A stretch of 55,391 nt of DNA from Diphasiastrum complanatum. Its lineage: Eukaryota; Streptophyta; Lycopodiopsida; Lycopodiales; Lycopodiaceae. Both the position numbers and the translations under genes were made by a program. Shown piece by piece: positions 10,838 to 22,734 of the stretch (position 1 is the first letter of the stretch; every line of letters starts with the position of its first letter). The DNA lies in the NCBI GenBank assembly GCA_029204225.1, contig CM055097.1:74174973-74230363 (forward strand), read 5' to 3'. The notes under the pieces were generated by a model. It did not search any database. It was not told the DNA's origin and saw only the letters and a list, made by a program, of their open reading frames with translations.

Positions 10838-13800
10838 CCTTAGCAAGGGATATGATTCAAGTGGTTAGCAGATATATGTCTAGCATTTTGGAGTTATTGA
10901 CCAAGAATTTCTATTTTAACGATAGTAAGTTTTGTAGTTGTCTAGATATTAGGTGACATCATAAGGACCATCCAATAAAAAGTTATGTCCCTGCCACCTG
11001 TGTGTGTTATAAGCGCTGCTTTAAAGTGGGTGGCTTAAGGCACTTGGACATTGATAGACTTGAGGCATTTGTTCAACAGAAAACCCTTAGGAGGGCAATT
11101 TCAAAGTATTCAAGAATGCATTTTTTGATGTTGTTCCTGTATTCTTAGTTGGAGGATTCCATACTTACGACGAATTGTGGTTCGAACCTCAAACCACTGT
11201 TCAAATTGTTCAAGTCGTTCGTAGCTGGTTTGAACAAAAATCCGGTTTGAACTGGACAAGAAAAAACCCTAATTCTTTGTTGATTACTAGTTTTAATAGT
11301 TTATAGAGATTTTGTATTTGAACCATAGATGCGTTGCGTTCCGGAATGCTCGTTCTGGATGGTTCCAGGATCCCCTGAATTTGAGGCATACGACCATGCT
11401 TGATGAGAGATTTCACAATACTATATTCTTGGTTGTTGCATTTATCTTGTATTTCCCATCAGCTTGAGTAAAAAAATGGCTTATGTTCACTTTAGCATAT
11501 TCAAAACGCTACAAATGTGTTTTTTTGTTTTATGCAGTTGACAGTTTCAATGTCTTCTAGCACCTTAGTTTGAGCCTCAGATGTTAGAACCATAGAACCC
11601 ACGTTTCTCAGAACCGTGGGTCCTGGGAACCGTACCACGGTTCATGGTACGGTTCCTGTAGTTAGTTAATTAATTAATTAATTAATTATTTTTTTCCCAA
11701 TTTCCCCCCAAAACCGCTCCCATTTCATAAATTTCACAGATTTCACAAATGGTCCTCTGATTTCACAAATGATTTCACAGATTTCACACAGATTTCACAA
11801 ATGGTCCTCTGATTTCACAAACAATTTCACAGATTGAACCAGATTTCACAGATGTCACAGATTTTTTTTGGCATTTTTTTGGGCTATTTTTGGGGGTGGG
11901 AAACAAAAATAAAATAAAATAAATTAATCAATTAATTAACTGTACGGTGAACCTCGGTGAACCGTGGACGGTTAATTAATTCTATAATTAGAACGATTTT
12001 GATTATCAGTCTTTGTTATGTGCATGACCTATATCATTCTTTTCTTTTAGCATGTCTGGAGTTTGCATCTTCCCATGATATCAATCAATCATTTTATAGT
12101 GGAGTTGAAACTTTCAAAATTACCTTGTTAGCCAAGGTTCAAGGGGTTTTCCTTGGTCTACAACCATCAAATTACCTTGCTGTTATTGAGCACTGAACTT
12201 GTGTGCACATGATTTACCTTTGGCTGAAATTTATGATACATACCTCTTTTATGATGATTGATACAAGAACTTTCAGTGTTTACACTTTCTGAAGCTCTTC
12301 TTTCAACCTAATATTAATCATGGCATTGTGGCAACAGGGCTATTAAACCCTCGCTTTTTGGTTTTGAAGACTTTTGATGATTGGCTTTTGTTTACAACAA
12401 ACCAGCACTTTGAACTTTTATCACTTTTGAAATGATTCATGAAGTTGGACGTTGGCATTTTCCAAAATACATCATTCATGTTTGTTCAATTGCATGAGTT
12501 TTTGTTGGTAGCTCAAACTGGCACGTGTCACACTAGTAGTAGTATATAGAGCGTTGTAAATAGCATTTAAAAACTGTTTATATAAGAAAGCCTTAGAAAC
12601 TAAGAAAAACCAAGAAAAACATTAAAAAAAAAGTTTGCCTTTTTTCTTGGGTCCGGTTCGAACTGTTTTCCGATTCGAATTGGCTTGGCCGGAACCGGAC
12701 GAATCGGCCCAATTCGAATTGGCTGGTAAGCTTGGAGGATGCTATTCGCTCCATCTTCTATGGTCAATTTGTGCTAAATGTATGCTAAACATTTGGTTGA
12801 GTGCATGATATGGTATCAAAGTAGTTTTTAGGGCACTTGGAGGCTGAATTTTTAATGATCTACTTTTGGTTGGACATTGAATGCCAGAGATGCATTGGAT
12901 TGTAGCTTAAGGAGACATCGTTATTTTATACCGCTTTATGAAAAAATTGATTATTTTAGCTTTGATCAAAGTCATCTCTTTTATATTTGGTGATGAAAGT
13001 TGGAACTAGCTACATTTTTGGGAGTGCAGGATTAAGATGCACTTATAGAACATGATGACATGATGTTTTGGGGTGAAATTTTTGATTGTATGTTCTTGCT
13101 TCCTACTCTTTTATAATCATCAAAATTTATTTCTTATCCATTTTGACCTACTACAAGCGAAGTTACTACAAACTAGTAAGCTAGGAACATTTTTGTTTCT
13201 TGTTTTAAAAGATTCTATTTGTATTCCTAGCGGAATAAGAAAAGGATATGGGGCAAGAACAGTCGTAGTGTGAATATGTGACATAATTTTGTTACTGATA
13301 AAGGAAATTGACTATTGAACTCAACAAGGGCAGTGAATCCATGTTTGGTAGTACGAAGATGTATCACCATGTGGTATTTATGGTTGATTTGGCTAGCTTG
13401 AGATGTAGTTGCTCTGGTTCCTAGAAACCTATTTGGCATGCATGGTCCCTTTGGATAGTGAGGGATTTCTGTGATGTTATAACTCTTTCTGGCACTCTTG
13501 TTATACTAGCATGACGGATGTTCTTCTAGATGTAGTAGAGATTCTAGTTGTGTTATGCTGATAGAAGAGATGTTTCAGAGATGAGGCATGTTGCACTACC
13601 ATTAGTGAGTGATGCAGTTATCTTTTCTGGACAGTGATACCGACAACTTCTTGAAAAACCCCAAGAGCATTATAAATCATATGTCGATGCACAATCAATG
13701 GGTGCACTCTCATGTATGCTCATCTTGATGCATATCGCCACCCTTAATGTTTTTCATGACATTCTTTGGACCACTTCCTTGGGAGTTTATATAATGAGAC

Positions 13801-16800
13801 TATCTCTTGGAGTGGACAGCTCTACTAGATCAAATTGATAAATCATTTGTTTGAACTTTGTGCTACCAGTTTCATTTCGAAGATGTACTATGTTTTCACA
13901 CGAGGGAACACACTTACGGTTGCACTTAAAATCTTATGCACATTTGGTTCCTAAAGGACATTCATCTATATTTCTTCCTTTAATCCTTTGCCTCTCTCTC
14001 ACACTCACATGCATATGCATGCGCACACGAAGTATGTTGCTCCAAATTCACATGCACAAATGCATATAATAATACATATAAATTCTTTATACAAAATAAT
14101 TGTGGCCTCATAGCAGAGCTTTTGAAAATTACCTTTGAGATAAGATGACAATCTTTATCGAAGATATTTTTTAATTTTTGCTCATATCCTCATAATGTCA
14201 GGAAACTATATACTTCATGAGCATAGTTCTGCTTGTAATGTGGAGATTAATGCAAACCTTGTTTCCTGGGAGAATCTGAAAGTAAAACTGGGAGAATGTA
14301 ATTTACACCAGAGGTGGGAGGACATGTTTTTAAGGTTAAATTGGTAAGAATTGTGAGTTGTGGATGTAGGAAACAAGGGATTTCCAATGTCAATATCATC
14401 ACCTCTGACATCAACTTAACTGAGGCAGACACAGCTTATGATCGGATAGTTTCTATTGAGATGTTTGAGGTAATTATGATCTTTTTTTCTGTACATTTGT
14501 TTTTGAAATTAACTTTTGGTGCTCATGGACATAGAAACTCTACTTTGAACGCTGTTATGCATGAAATTTGAACAGTTGATCTTTTATTTTGCAGCATATG
14601 AAGAACTATAAGAAACTTTTGAAGAAGATTTCATCTTGGATGAAACCGAATGGTTTACTGTTTGTCCACATCTTTGTGCACAAGGTGTTTGCTTATCATT
14701 TTCAGGTACAGTTGTCTTCGTGCTTTTGCTAGGACTCTAAAGTCACAGTGCTCAGAAAGTTATCTAGCAGTTATATACTAGGTTGGCTTATTAGTCACTG
14801 ATCTGCCATGTCTTGTAAATACAGGATTCTGGGGACGATGACTGGATGGCAAGGTCATTTTTTACCGGTGGTACCATGCCTGCAGATGGCCTCCTCCTTT
14901 ATTTCCAGGTATCTCTAAACTCTTAGATTCAGCAAACTAGAAAAAAACGAGACTAACTTTATTAGTGAATGCAGCTTACGTGTTCAATTTCTTTGAGAAT
15001 AATTCTCAGCTCATCAAAATTTGAAATCTGTCACATAAGTTAGGGCAAATTGGATAATTTGTAAGATTTTTCATCTTACAGTAGCATCTCTTGCTCATTA
15101 GGTACTTTCTCTATTTTCTTATCTGGCGCTTATATTCCAGCTAGCTGAACTCATGATACCCGCAATCAAAATTTTCGGTTCTCTTTTTAAAAAAAAAAGG
15201 TTCCTCTTTATTGCAATGGTTCCCTTAATGCCTTCATAAGGGCAGCATCTTCCTTCTGCACCGAGCGGTATCAGGAAACCGTTGCAGAAAGTCAGTGGTT
15301 AGCGCACAAATTCTATGACTGAATGGAACCTCTTTTGATTGATGTGATATGCATTTATGACACACCATTCTTGAATGCGCAGTTGATTGCTTAGAACTTA
15401 GATTGTTTGCTCCATTAGGTTAATAAGTTGCAATTTATTTCCAGGCTTTCTATGCTGAGGTAAGCCGTGGAAAAGATGGACTAAACCCATTACATTCTGA
15501 ACGTATATTCTGAAAGTGATTCTATCAAATTCAAGGGCTGTGTGCACAGCCATAACTTGTATTCTGGTGGGTTTGACGTTTATTAGCAAGCTCTGCGGTA
15601 TGATATCGGTTACCCTAATGAAATTTATTTGATCCCAAAGATGCATTATGATCAAAGAAATTCAATAGCAGACCCTTCTTGATTCTTGGCAGAAAGTGAG
15701 GATATTGGTGCATATCCCCAAGAAATTCAATAGGCTTTTATAATCTGCTTGGTTTTATCTGAGCATAGAAAATACTTTCTACTGATTAAATTCATGAACT
15801 TTAAACATTCGGCTCACATCTTCGATGCTTACAGCTGAATGATGTGCTTTATCTGCCAAACCCTTTATTCCATGAGCTGCTACTGGGTATGCAGAAGGGC
15901 GACAGGTAGATGTAATGGAAACTGAAATGATTTGGATGAAGCAGATGACAGGCCCCAGAAATTCATGTGGATCGTGAGATGTGAGAGCTAAAGATCTAAG
16001 TCTTCTCTCAGACAGCCCTTTGGACGCTCTTGATCATCAAGATGCCTAATTGAGCTCCTAGTCTAGAAGTTTTTTTGAACATGCTTGATTGCATTCTTGT
16101 GTCGAAACATGTGTCTCCTGTCCATGTTCTGAGTAGGCAAGGAAGATTATCCAGTTTCAACTCTCTCCATATATACAGTTAGTAGGGCTTGTTGATGTTT
16201 ATCCTTTGCATAGTTAAGAAGCTATTGCCCAAAGCCTTCATGATGTAGACATCGGGTTAGTGTATATTTTACTTCTAAATATCTTATTTGTGTTCCTCAG
16301 GATGATGTCTCAATTCTGAATCACTGGCGGATCAGTGGAAATCATTACTCTCGAACAAGGTTCATGTTCTTTTCAATAAGTTTTCCTTGTTTTTCTGTTC
16401 TGATTAAAGCACAGTCAATTTTTCAAGCTTTCACTGACTGACATCTTGCACCTGGTGATGGATCATTCAAGTCAGCTTTCATCCTTTTATGCCGTTACTC
16501 TCAAATAAAATTGTTTTCTCAGGAATCATCTTCTTGTATTATTTATCATGCTTGCTGCTTTTTCAAGAATTTCAGTATGTTTAAATACCCTTATCTGGCT
16601 TATATTCCAATATGAATGTTGATCAGTGAGGAGTGGCTGAAGAACATGGATCGAAATCTTGAATCTGTCAAGATCATATTTGAAAAAACATACGGCGAAA
16701 GTGAAGTGAGAAAGTGGATTGCATATTGGCGAGCCTTCTTTATTGCAGTATCGGAGCTTTTTGGATTTAACAATGGTGAAGAATGGATGGTTTCCCACTA

Positions 16801-16819
16801 CCTTTTTAAGAGGAAATGA
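10522..16819 (+). CDS. Coclaurine N-methyltransferase-like SAM methyltransferase, 5'-incomplete
   Basis: Six exons with GT-AG introns and consistent phases: 10522-10746, 14370-14469, 14595-14705, 14825-14908, 16301-16359 and 16627-16819, giving 256 residues and a TGA stop. Exon 1 holds the SAM-binding motif I (ILDLGCGWGSF). The exon 2/3 junction recreates EMFEHMKNY, which in characterised plant benzylisoquinoline N-methyltransferases contains the catalytic Glu and His. FFTGGTMPADGLLLYFQ, DDVSILNHW and GFNNGEEWMVSHYLFK follow the family closely to the C terminus. Full-length relatives have about 350 residues, so roughly the first 100 are missing; only a 35-bp trace remains before a gypsy LTR. 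An oddity is VHIFVHK where relatives usually have a Cys before HK. In alkaloid plants the family methylates tetrahydroisoquinoline nitrogen with SAM; homologues occur widely in plants, so the substrate here is unknown. The exons look maintained, but the gene cannot be complete at this locus unless a new 5' exon is used. Confidence 0.9.
10759..10832. repeat. (CT)n microsatellite just after a splice donor
   Basis: About 74 bases of pure CT/TC start 12 bases after the donor of the 10522-10746 exon. On the transcribed strand this is a long pyrimidine tract placed at the start rather than the end of a 3.6-kb intron. Confidence 0.95.
11635..11967. mobile_element. Inverted-repeat (MITE-like) element with internal tandem repeat
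   Basis: The left arm (CCACGGTTCATGGTACGG..., then TTAATTAATT and a C-rich tract) is the imperfect complement of the right arm ending CGGTGAACCGTGG at 11967, over about 70 bp each. The centre holds a roughly 51-bp unit, repeated twice, built of GATTTCACA words around TGGTCCTCTG. There is no open frame. This is a non-coding foldback element in intron 2 of the methyltransferase gene. Target duplications were not resolved. Confidence 0.6.
12652..12726. repeat. Cluster of short palindromes rich in TTCGAA/CCGG
   Basis: GC-richer than its surroundings. Contains the perfect 14-bp palindrome CCAATTCGAATTGG (12709-12722), a second near copy at about 12670-12684, CCGATTCG with its complement CGAATCGG, and CCGGAACCGG. 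It may be the end of an unknown small transposon. The rest of intron 2 (12730-14369) holds nothing I can name. Confidence 0.4.
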
Positions 16820-17454
16820 TGTATACTAATGCTTTTCTAGTTAGGTGTTCATCATATAATGCCTAGTTTTTGTATGGAGTTATGACAAAAGATGATATTC
16901 CTGAACTACATTGAAGTTTCAGGAGATTGAAGAATGAACAAGGTTGAGAAGCATGCGTTAAGCTATGATTTTAGATTCTTTAGAGACCATGTTGCACAAA
17001 AACTTCTTTCCTTGGATTGATTATTGAAGATGTGGTGCACTGGATAGGTATTCAGTGCTACAGCACCATGAGATCAAGATGCTAGTGAGGTGCTCTTGTT
17101 TCAAAATATGTTTCCCATTTGAAGCCTTTGTAAGTTTGGAGTGCCTGTTTCCTTTAGGTCACTCACAGTAGCCATCACGGCGCAGCTCAGTACTATTCAA
17201 ATATCTGATATTGCAGGCAGTGCTGGATGGACCAAATAAAATCTGTACTCAGGGCTGTTAGTACCTCTACTGCAGGCTCCTGCCTTGGCAGAAAACTTAA
17301 ATGTGTCATCTTTTCTTTCAGATTGGAATTTCACATTTTAGCTTGACATTTTCACAAAGGTTGCTTTTCTATTTATAATCCTAAGTGCTGCTTTTGACGC
17401 TGGGACATGTATTTGATTATATGGTTCATACTTTAGAAACTTGATGGTCTATGT
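16820..17454. other. 3' flank of the methyltransferase gene, no gene seen
   Basis: No open frame of note. AATAAA at 17235-17240, about 416 bases after the stop, could serve as a polyadenylation signal, but AT-rich DNA contains such hexamers by chance. Confidence 0.35.
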
Positions 17455-18560
17455 GCTCATGATCTCATCAACAAACTCCACTTCGAATCCCTTGTCAAGC
17501 ATTTAACTCACACTAAGAAAGTTCTTAGTGATAGATGAAATGAACAAAACATCCTTCAAATGCACATTCGTATTAGTAGAGAGGGAATTAGGAATTGTGC
17601 CAATCCCTTTGATTTCACACTCGCCATCATTGGCCGTGTAGATCACCTTCTTGTCACCTTCAAATGTCATCAATGATACTCCTCATGCAATGTCATATGT
17701 GATGTAGCTACACTATCAATCCAGTAGGGATCAATATCTCCATGATTAGCCAACAAGCAAGATGACGTAACAAAAGCATCATTTGAGAGTTGTTCATCAA
17801 CACCATCTTCATCAAGAGCTAGATTGGTTTGCTTCTCACCTTGATCTCTCTTCTTCTTGAAGCAATTACTAGCAAAATGTTCTTTGACTTGTCTTTTGAG
17901 AACATAGCTTCCTCCTCTCCAACTTGAGATGTAGAAGATGATTATTCTTTCGCTTGGAGTCTAAACTCTTCAACCACCAAGATCTCTTGCAGGTTCTCCA
18001 TACTTGGCAATGTTTTCTGAATAGTAAAACTTTGCACCAAATTAGCATGATCATCCAACAAGCCATTAAGAACAATTTGAACAAGCTCCACGTCCTTAAT
18101 GCTTTTACTAATATATGCTAGTTCATCACTCAAAGCTTTAATTCTCAAAACAAAAGCATGAACACTTTCATATTTCTTTTGAAAACTTTGAAAAATTTGT
18201 CTCAAGATTAGAACCCTAGATGTAGACTTGGACTCATAAACCTTCTTCAAGGTTTTTCAAGATTCACTAGATGTTGTGCACTTACCAACTTTCTTGAGAA
18301 GTCCATTAGTCACATTCTTTTTAATAATGTGTAGAGCTTTCTTAGCTCTCTTGTCATACCTCAAACAGGTCTCTCTTCCACATCGACAATATCCATTAAC
18401 TCATTCATCTCAAGTAAAGATTTCATCCTCACCTTCAAAGTAGAATAATTGATTGAGGTAAGCCTATCATTGCCTTCCAGCATGAAGCCGCTTGAGGTTG
18501 TCATGTTGCAATGATTTGATCTTCTCTTTGAACCTGTTCCAATGCACTTAGAACTCTCTT
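17455..18560 (-). pseudogene. gag: Ty1/copia gag and start of protease, fragment
   Basis: Reading leftward from about 18508 the frame starts like the young copia element of this window (FMLEGNDRLTS, SLLEMNELMDIV), continues with KVYESKSTSRVL and ELVQIVLNGLLDDHANLVQ after frameshifts near 18360 and 18250, and reaches a protease site at about 17735. There the text is YWIDSVATSHMT, so the catalytic Asp-Ser-Gly has become Asp-Ser-Val. Homology stops near 17455 at the GAG-pre-integrase boundary. The sequence from 18561 to about 18780 resembles the untranslated leader of the same family. It is a dead fragment, closely related to the element at 36590-42450. Confidence 0.8.
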
Positions 18561-18843
18561 GAAAATCAACAAATGAATTCACGAAAATTTAGAAACAATC
18601 TAGTCTTTTATTTTCTCTCTTCTAACAAATCTAGCACATAAAGTGATAATTTCTTGATCACTCTTGATCAAACTTTCTTAATCCTAAGATTGAATCACAC
18701 TCTTGAAAAAGTTTAGAAACTTAAAAACAAGAGATTCTATTTTATTTAGGGTTACTCCAATATATTGAATCAAGCAAAAGCTATATGCAAAAGCTATTCA
18801 TGAACTTTAATTTGTAATTGGACTATATTTAATCTTGGACCAT

Positions 18844-19480
18844 TTACGAATGGTCATTTTGTAGGCTCCTCCTTGAAAATAGCTGCACCATAAAGAGGGA
18901 AATCCGAGGCCTCCATGCCTCATAATGACCATGAAGATCAAGATCACAAAATGGACACAAGTATTGATTGTCAAGATTTTGCATACTAGCTTGACTAGTC
19001 CATAAACTATGAACTTTTTGCATGATAGATCTAATCTTGAAATCAATAGCAATTTTGATCTTATTGAAATTTCTTACTTGCTCAAGGATACAAGTGTCTT
19101 TTGTGGATGACTCACTTCTTCTCATGAGAAGTGTACAAATTTACTCACAAAATTAAAAAACACAAGTTTTCAAACTATGAATGACTATTTCATTCTTGCT
19201 CTTACAAGATCTAAGAGCATATATTTGATGACACAACCACTTGCTTTCTAATTGATTTCGAACTAGATCTAAGCCATTAATGACATGAGTCATGTCCATA
19301 CAAGAAGAGACATCATACAAAACTAGCATTGCCTCACTTAAACTTTGAGATGTAGAAATCTCATCAAAGCAAGATGATATATCAAATGATAGAAGAGAAG
19401 AAAAAGTAGATATGTTGAAGTAGATACCACCTGAAAAATGCTTCTCTTTCCCATAGAATGTGAGCCACAAAGACTCGGCT
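18844..19480 (-). other. Two consecutive unrecognised open frames
   Basis: Reading leftward there are open stretches of 105 codons (19470-19153) and 93 codons (19125-18844), separated by about 30 bases with stops. The second contains CPFCDLDLHGHYEAW, with a CX2C followed by HxH that could bind a metal, though this is only a pattern. I do not recognise either part as copia protein, yet they lie between two minus-strand copia remnants. They could be element-specific sequence, a captured host fragment, or chance. Confidence 0.3.
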
Positions 19481-19678
19481 TTGCCTCTTGAAAATTTTTC
19501 TTAAACTATGACTTGGGAAGACTCCTCCTCAAGTTTTGGTCTCTTTCCATCATGCACTTGGATTGTTGATAAATATGCGGATTCTACCATCATCCTCTTA
19601 GAGATGAGATTTTTCTTATTCTTTACATGCAAAGAATGTAGACAGAGCATATGGATCTAAAGATCCCCAAAGTATCAA

Positions 19679-20314
19679 CTATTGCATCCTATCAGGCACC
19701 ATTGATAAGAGATACATCCAATTGAAGTCTTCAATGAAGAATACACATAAAAAACCACCATCTTTGCTTCTACTTAATGAAACATGATCATCCAAATGAA
19801 CAAGATGAAAAAATTGATGAGAAGTAGAACATCTTGGCAATGACTTTCCATGCGCTTTTGCCAAAGCACAATCTTCAAGAGCCTTACCATCATGGAACAT
19901 AGATTGAGGCAATCCAATTGTCTTCTCCTCCTTGAGATGATCCAAGCTCCTCTTGACCATTCTTCCACAAGGATTAGCTTCCAACTTGAAAAGCTTTCTA
20001 CATCTAGTCCCTCTTGCTACCACTTCACCATCTCTTTAATAGCAAGCATCCTTCCCAAAGTTACCTTCACTCTCTTTAGTAAGATTAGCTTGCTTGAAAA
20101 ACTTTTTCTTCTTGAAATAATTAGAAGCAAAATGGCCCTTCTTACCACAAAAGAAACACTTCTTATTGGATTTGCAACTTGTTGATGGTTGTGATGGATC
20201 CTCACCACTCTCCTCCTTGGATTTGTCCTTCTTGAAGTGTTGATGTTGCTCTTTGTCCCTCCTTCTTGGCTTGTCCTTTGAGAAGAATGCTTTCTTCTCT
20301 CCACCGTCCTTCAA
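19679..20314 (-). pseudogene. Ty1/copia gag C-terminus joined to integrase start
   Basis: From 20314 leftward: a basic Lys-rich gag tail, then CFFCGKKGHFASNY, a zinc knuckle whose final Cys is now Tyr. After a stop the sequence jumps to KLFKLEANP, CALAKAHGKS and DGGFLCVFFIEDF, which belong to the GAG-pre-integrase and early integrase region. The whole protease segment expected between them is missing, so an internal deletion joined the two parts. No active-site set is complete. Confidence 0.7.
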
Positions 20315-20505
20315 AGAATGAAACTCATTTATTTGGACTCGACATTGAATAAACTTATTTTTAACATAATCTATTTATGGCCCATAAATATGGTTGTTGC
20401 AATGATTTGTTTTTAGGTCGAATTTGTCTTGGGACCTCAAATTATGACCTAAATTCTTACCTCAAGGGATTCCAGAAAACTACCTATTACCATACATTGA
20501 TACAT

Positions 20506-22400
20506 AGATACCCCTCCCCCACATGATACAACTACCGATGCCTCTTCTTGACATTAGGGGAGATTGTAGATGCAGCCGCACTAGTGTGTCTCATTGTGGA
20601 GATTGCAATGATGATGGTGCACTTGAAGTGGGCTCTAGTCTAGCACATCCTTCTAGTAGGCCTCATCATAGTGACTCCTTAAAATGAGATGGACTCTTGT
20701 GGCTCCGTCAACGATCCCTCACCCCACATGATATGACTGCTAGTGCCTTTTCTCAACATTAGGGGACACCATAGGAGGAGCTGCCAAAGTGTCTCTTGTT
20801 GTGGAGGTTGCAACAATGATGGTGTACTGCACATCCTTCTAGTAGACTGATTACAACGAGTGACACTAAATTTGCTCTTCCTACAATTTTCTCTATATGT
20901 CTCCCGAAGAATTTGGGGCCCTTTCATTATGGTAGCGGCAACGAGGGACATTTTCATGCCCATTTCATAAGTTTTCTACACATAAGTTGAATTTGACTTT
21001 AATGAAATTCAAATTTTATTTTGTTAATAACAATTGTCTTTCACATGTCTGTAATTGCAAGAAATTTAACTCGAGTATTTATAATTTTTAGGTGAAATGG
21101 AGCTAGTAAATTATTTTTATTTGTTGTTGAACTAAATATTTATTTATGTGAACTTATTTCTTGCACTAAATAGGGTACAAATTTCTACAATTGTCTTGCA
21201 ACATTTATCCCACCCTTCATCCATTATGTCTCATAACACATCTCCCAGTTAGGGATATGGCCGTAGTCATAGGTCATCCCATTTTTCCTCCATGAATGAT
21301 GATAAGCTACTCTGTTATATGGATGGGGTGTCTCCCTCGTGTGTAGGCAAACTCATGGAGAGAACGAAGGCTCAATGAGAGGCTCAGACTTCCAGTAGGT
21401 TGGTTGACTACCTATCAACCTCCTCTCGCTCTGAGGAGATGTGTTTTCCCTTCCCACAAGGGTCTCTCTAGCGAGAGTCCTTCCCCCTCCCTCCCTCCCT
21501 CCCTTCTCCTCCTCCTCCTCCCTCCTCTTCCCCCCCAAGAAGCAAATGCCCTTTCCGACATTCTCGAGTTAAGAGAGATCGTAGGAGGAGCCGCCTCAAT
21601 AGTGGCTCTTGTTGTGGAGGTTGCGACGATGATGTTGCACCTCATGCCAACATGCCTCTCTAGTAGGCCTCGTTATAGGGATTTCTTACTTCGAGAAACC
21701 CTTACTCAGGAGGCAATGTGCATGGTACATGTACATGCTACCATGACTCCTGCATTTGTCACACCTGCGTATCTTGGCACTCCCATATTCACTCCTCACA
21801 TTTTTTCCTTTTGGCACCCACTACCCTAGACTTCATTTCTCCTATTGGGACTCCATAGCACCGTGGTCCCTCTTATCAGGCTAGTCCCTCTTAAGAGTGA
21901 AGACTATAGGGCCTTCTCATTTGGGTAGTGGTGGCCAGGGTCATTTTCATGTCTATTTCGTAAGTCTCCCACCCATAAGTTGAATTTGACTTTAATAAAA
22001 AAATTATTTTATCTCGCTAATTCTCTTGCACTACCCTAGTTTATTTTTTTAAAATTCTAATCACACTTTTGTCGGTTTCTGTAGAAATCCATCGTAAAGT
22101 AGTCTCCCACCAAGGAGGTGTACAAGTATGCGTATGCCAACAATATGCAATCATTACTTGAATTATTGAAGAGACAAGGAGTGAGAATTGATTGGGATGC
22201 TACTTTTGAGGTATGGCTTCAAAATAGATTTTAGCATCACTACATTTATATGGTTTGAGTCTCACTCTTACCACATTTCTCAAAGAGCTTATTCATCTTC
22301 ATTGCACGTAGGTATCGCAGTCCCAATCCCATGCATCATAGTCACATGAGTCTGATGTCCATAGCCAAGATGAGGATGACTTAGTTGGATCTAATTAGAT
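20506..22400 (+). pseudogene. Repeat-rich plant gene remnant with duplicated exons
   Basis: Three diverged copies of a roughly 100-bp segment (about 20545-20660, 20755-20850 and 21560-21680) share words such as AGGAGGAGC(T/C)GCC and TGTTGTGGAGGTTGC. Two copies of a following segment (about 20915-21030 and 21908-22015) encode GPFHYGSGNEGHFHAHF or its variant and run into the same intron-like text beginning AAGTTGAATTTGACTTTAAT. Further right, 22110-22205 encodes VYKYAYANNMQSLLELLKRQ before a GT, and 22311-22385 a Ser/Gln/His-rich acidic end (SHESDVHSQDEDDLVGSN). The architecture suggests an intron-bearing transposon gene whose exon-intron block was duplicated. I cannot assign the family. Confidence 0.4.
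21483..21542. repeat. Homopyrimidine tract (CCCT/CTC repeats)
   Basis: About 55 bases with almost no purines: CCCT repeats followed by CTC/CCT repeats and a run of C. Such strand-biased tracts can form triplex structures. Here it lies inside the duplicated gene remnant. Confidence 0.8.
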
Positions 22401-22650
22401 GTTTCATTTTTAGCACATACATATGTGCGCTTACTGATTTAGTTTGTGATGTATTTTTATACTTGGACCATTTACGTATGACTATTTTGTTAATCATAAG
22501 TGTCTTTCATTAGTCTTTAATTGCATGAAACGTAAATTTTGATACTAGCAAAATTTTTTAACAACAATTATTAACAAATAGTTTCGCTTACCAACTTCAT
22601 AAGAAGTGGTGCAAAAGACTCAGAGGTTGGATGGAGTCAATTTTTAGGGT

Positions 22651-22680
22651 AGAATGGAACAAGCATATAAGTTCCATTCT
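22651..22680. repeat. Perfect 10-bp-arm hairpin
   Basis: AGAATGGAAC, ten bases, then GTTCCATTCT. It may be a fused pair of terminal repeats of a lost element or a chance inverted repeat; 20 of 20 arm bases match. Confidence 0.7.
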
Positions 22681-22734
22681 GTCCTTTGTTTTTTTTTTAT
22701 TTTTTTCCCCTCGGAACAATCCTCGGGACATTGT

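Noticed and set aside
10741-10956. Ser/Leu repeat open frame across an exon end
   Set aside because: Frame through the CT microsatellite; the real exon ends at 10746.
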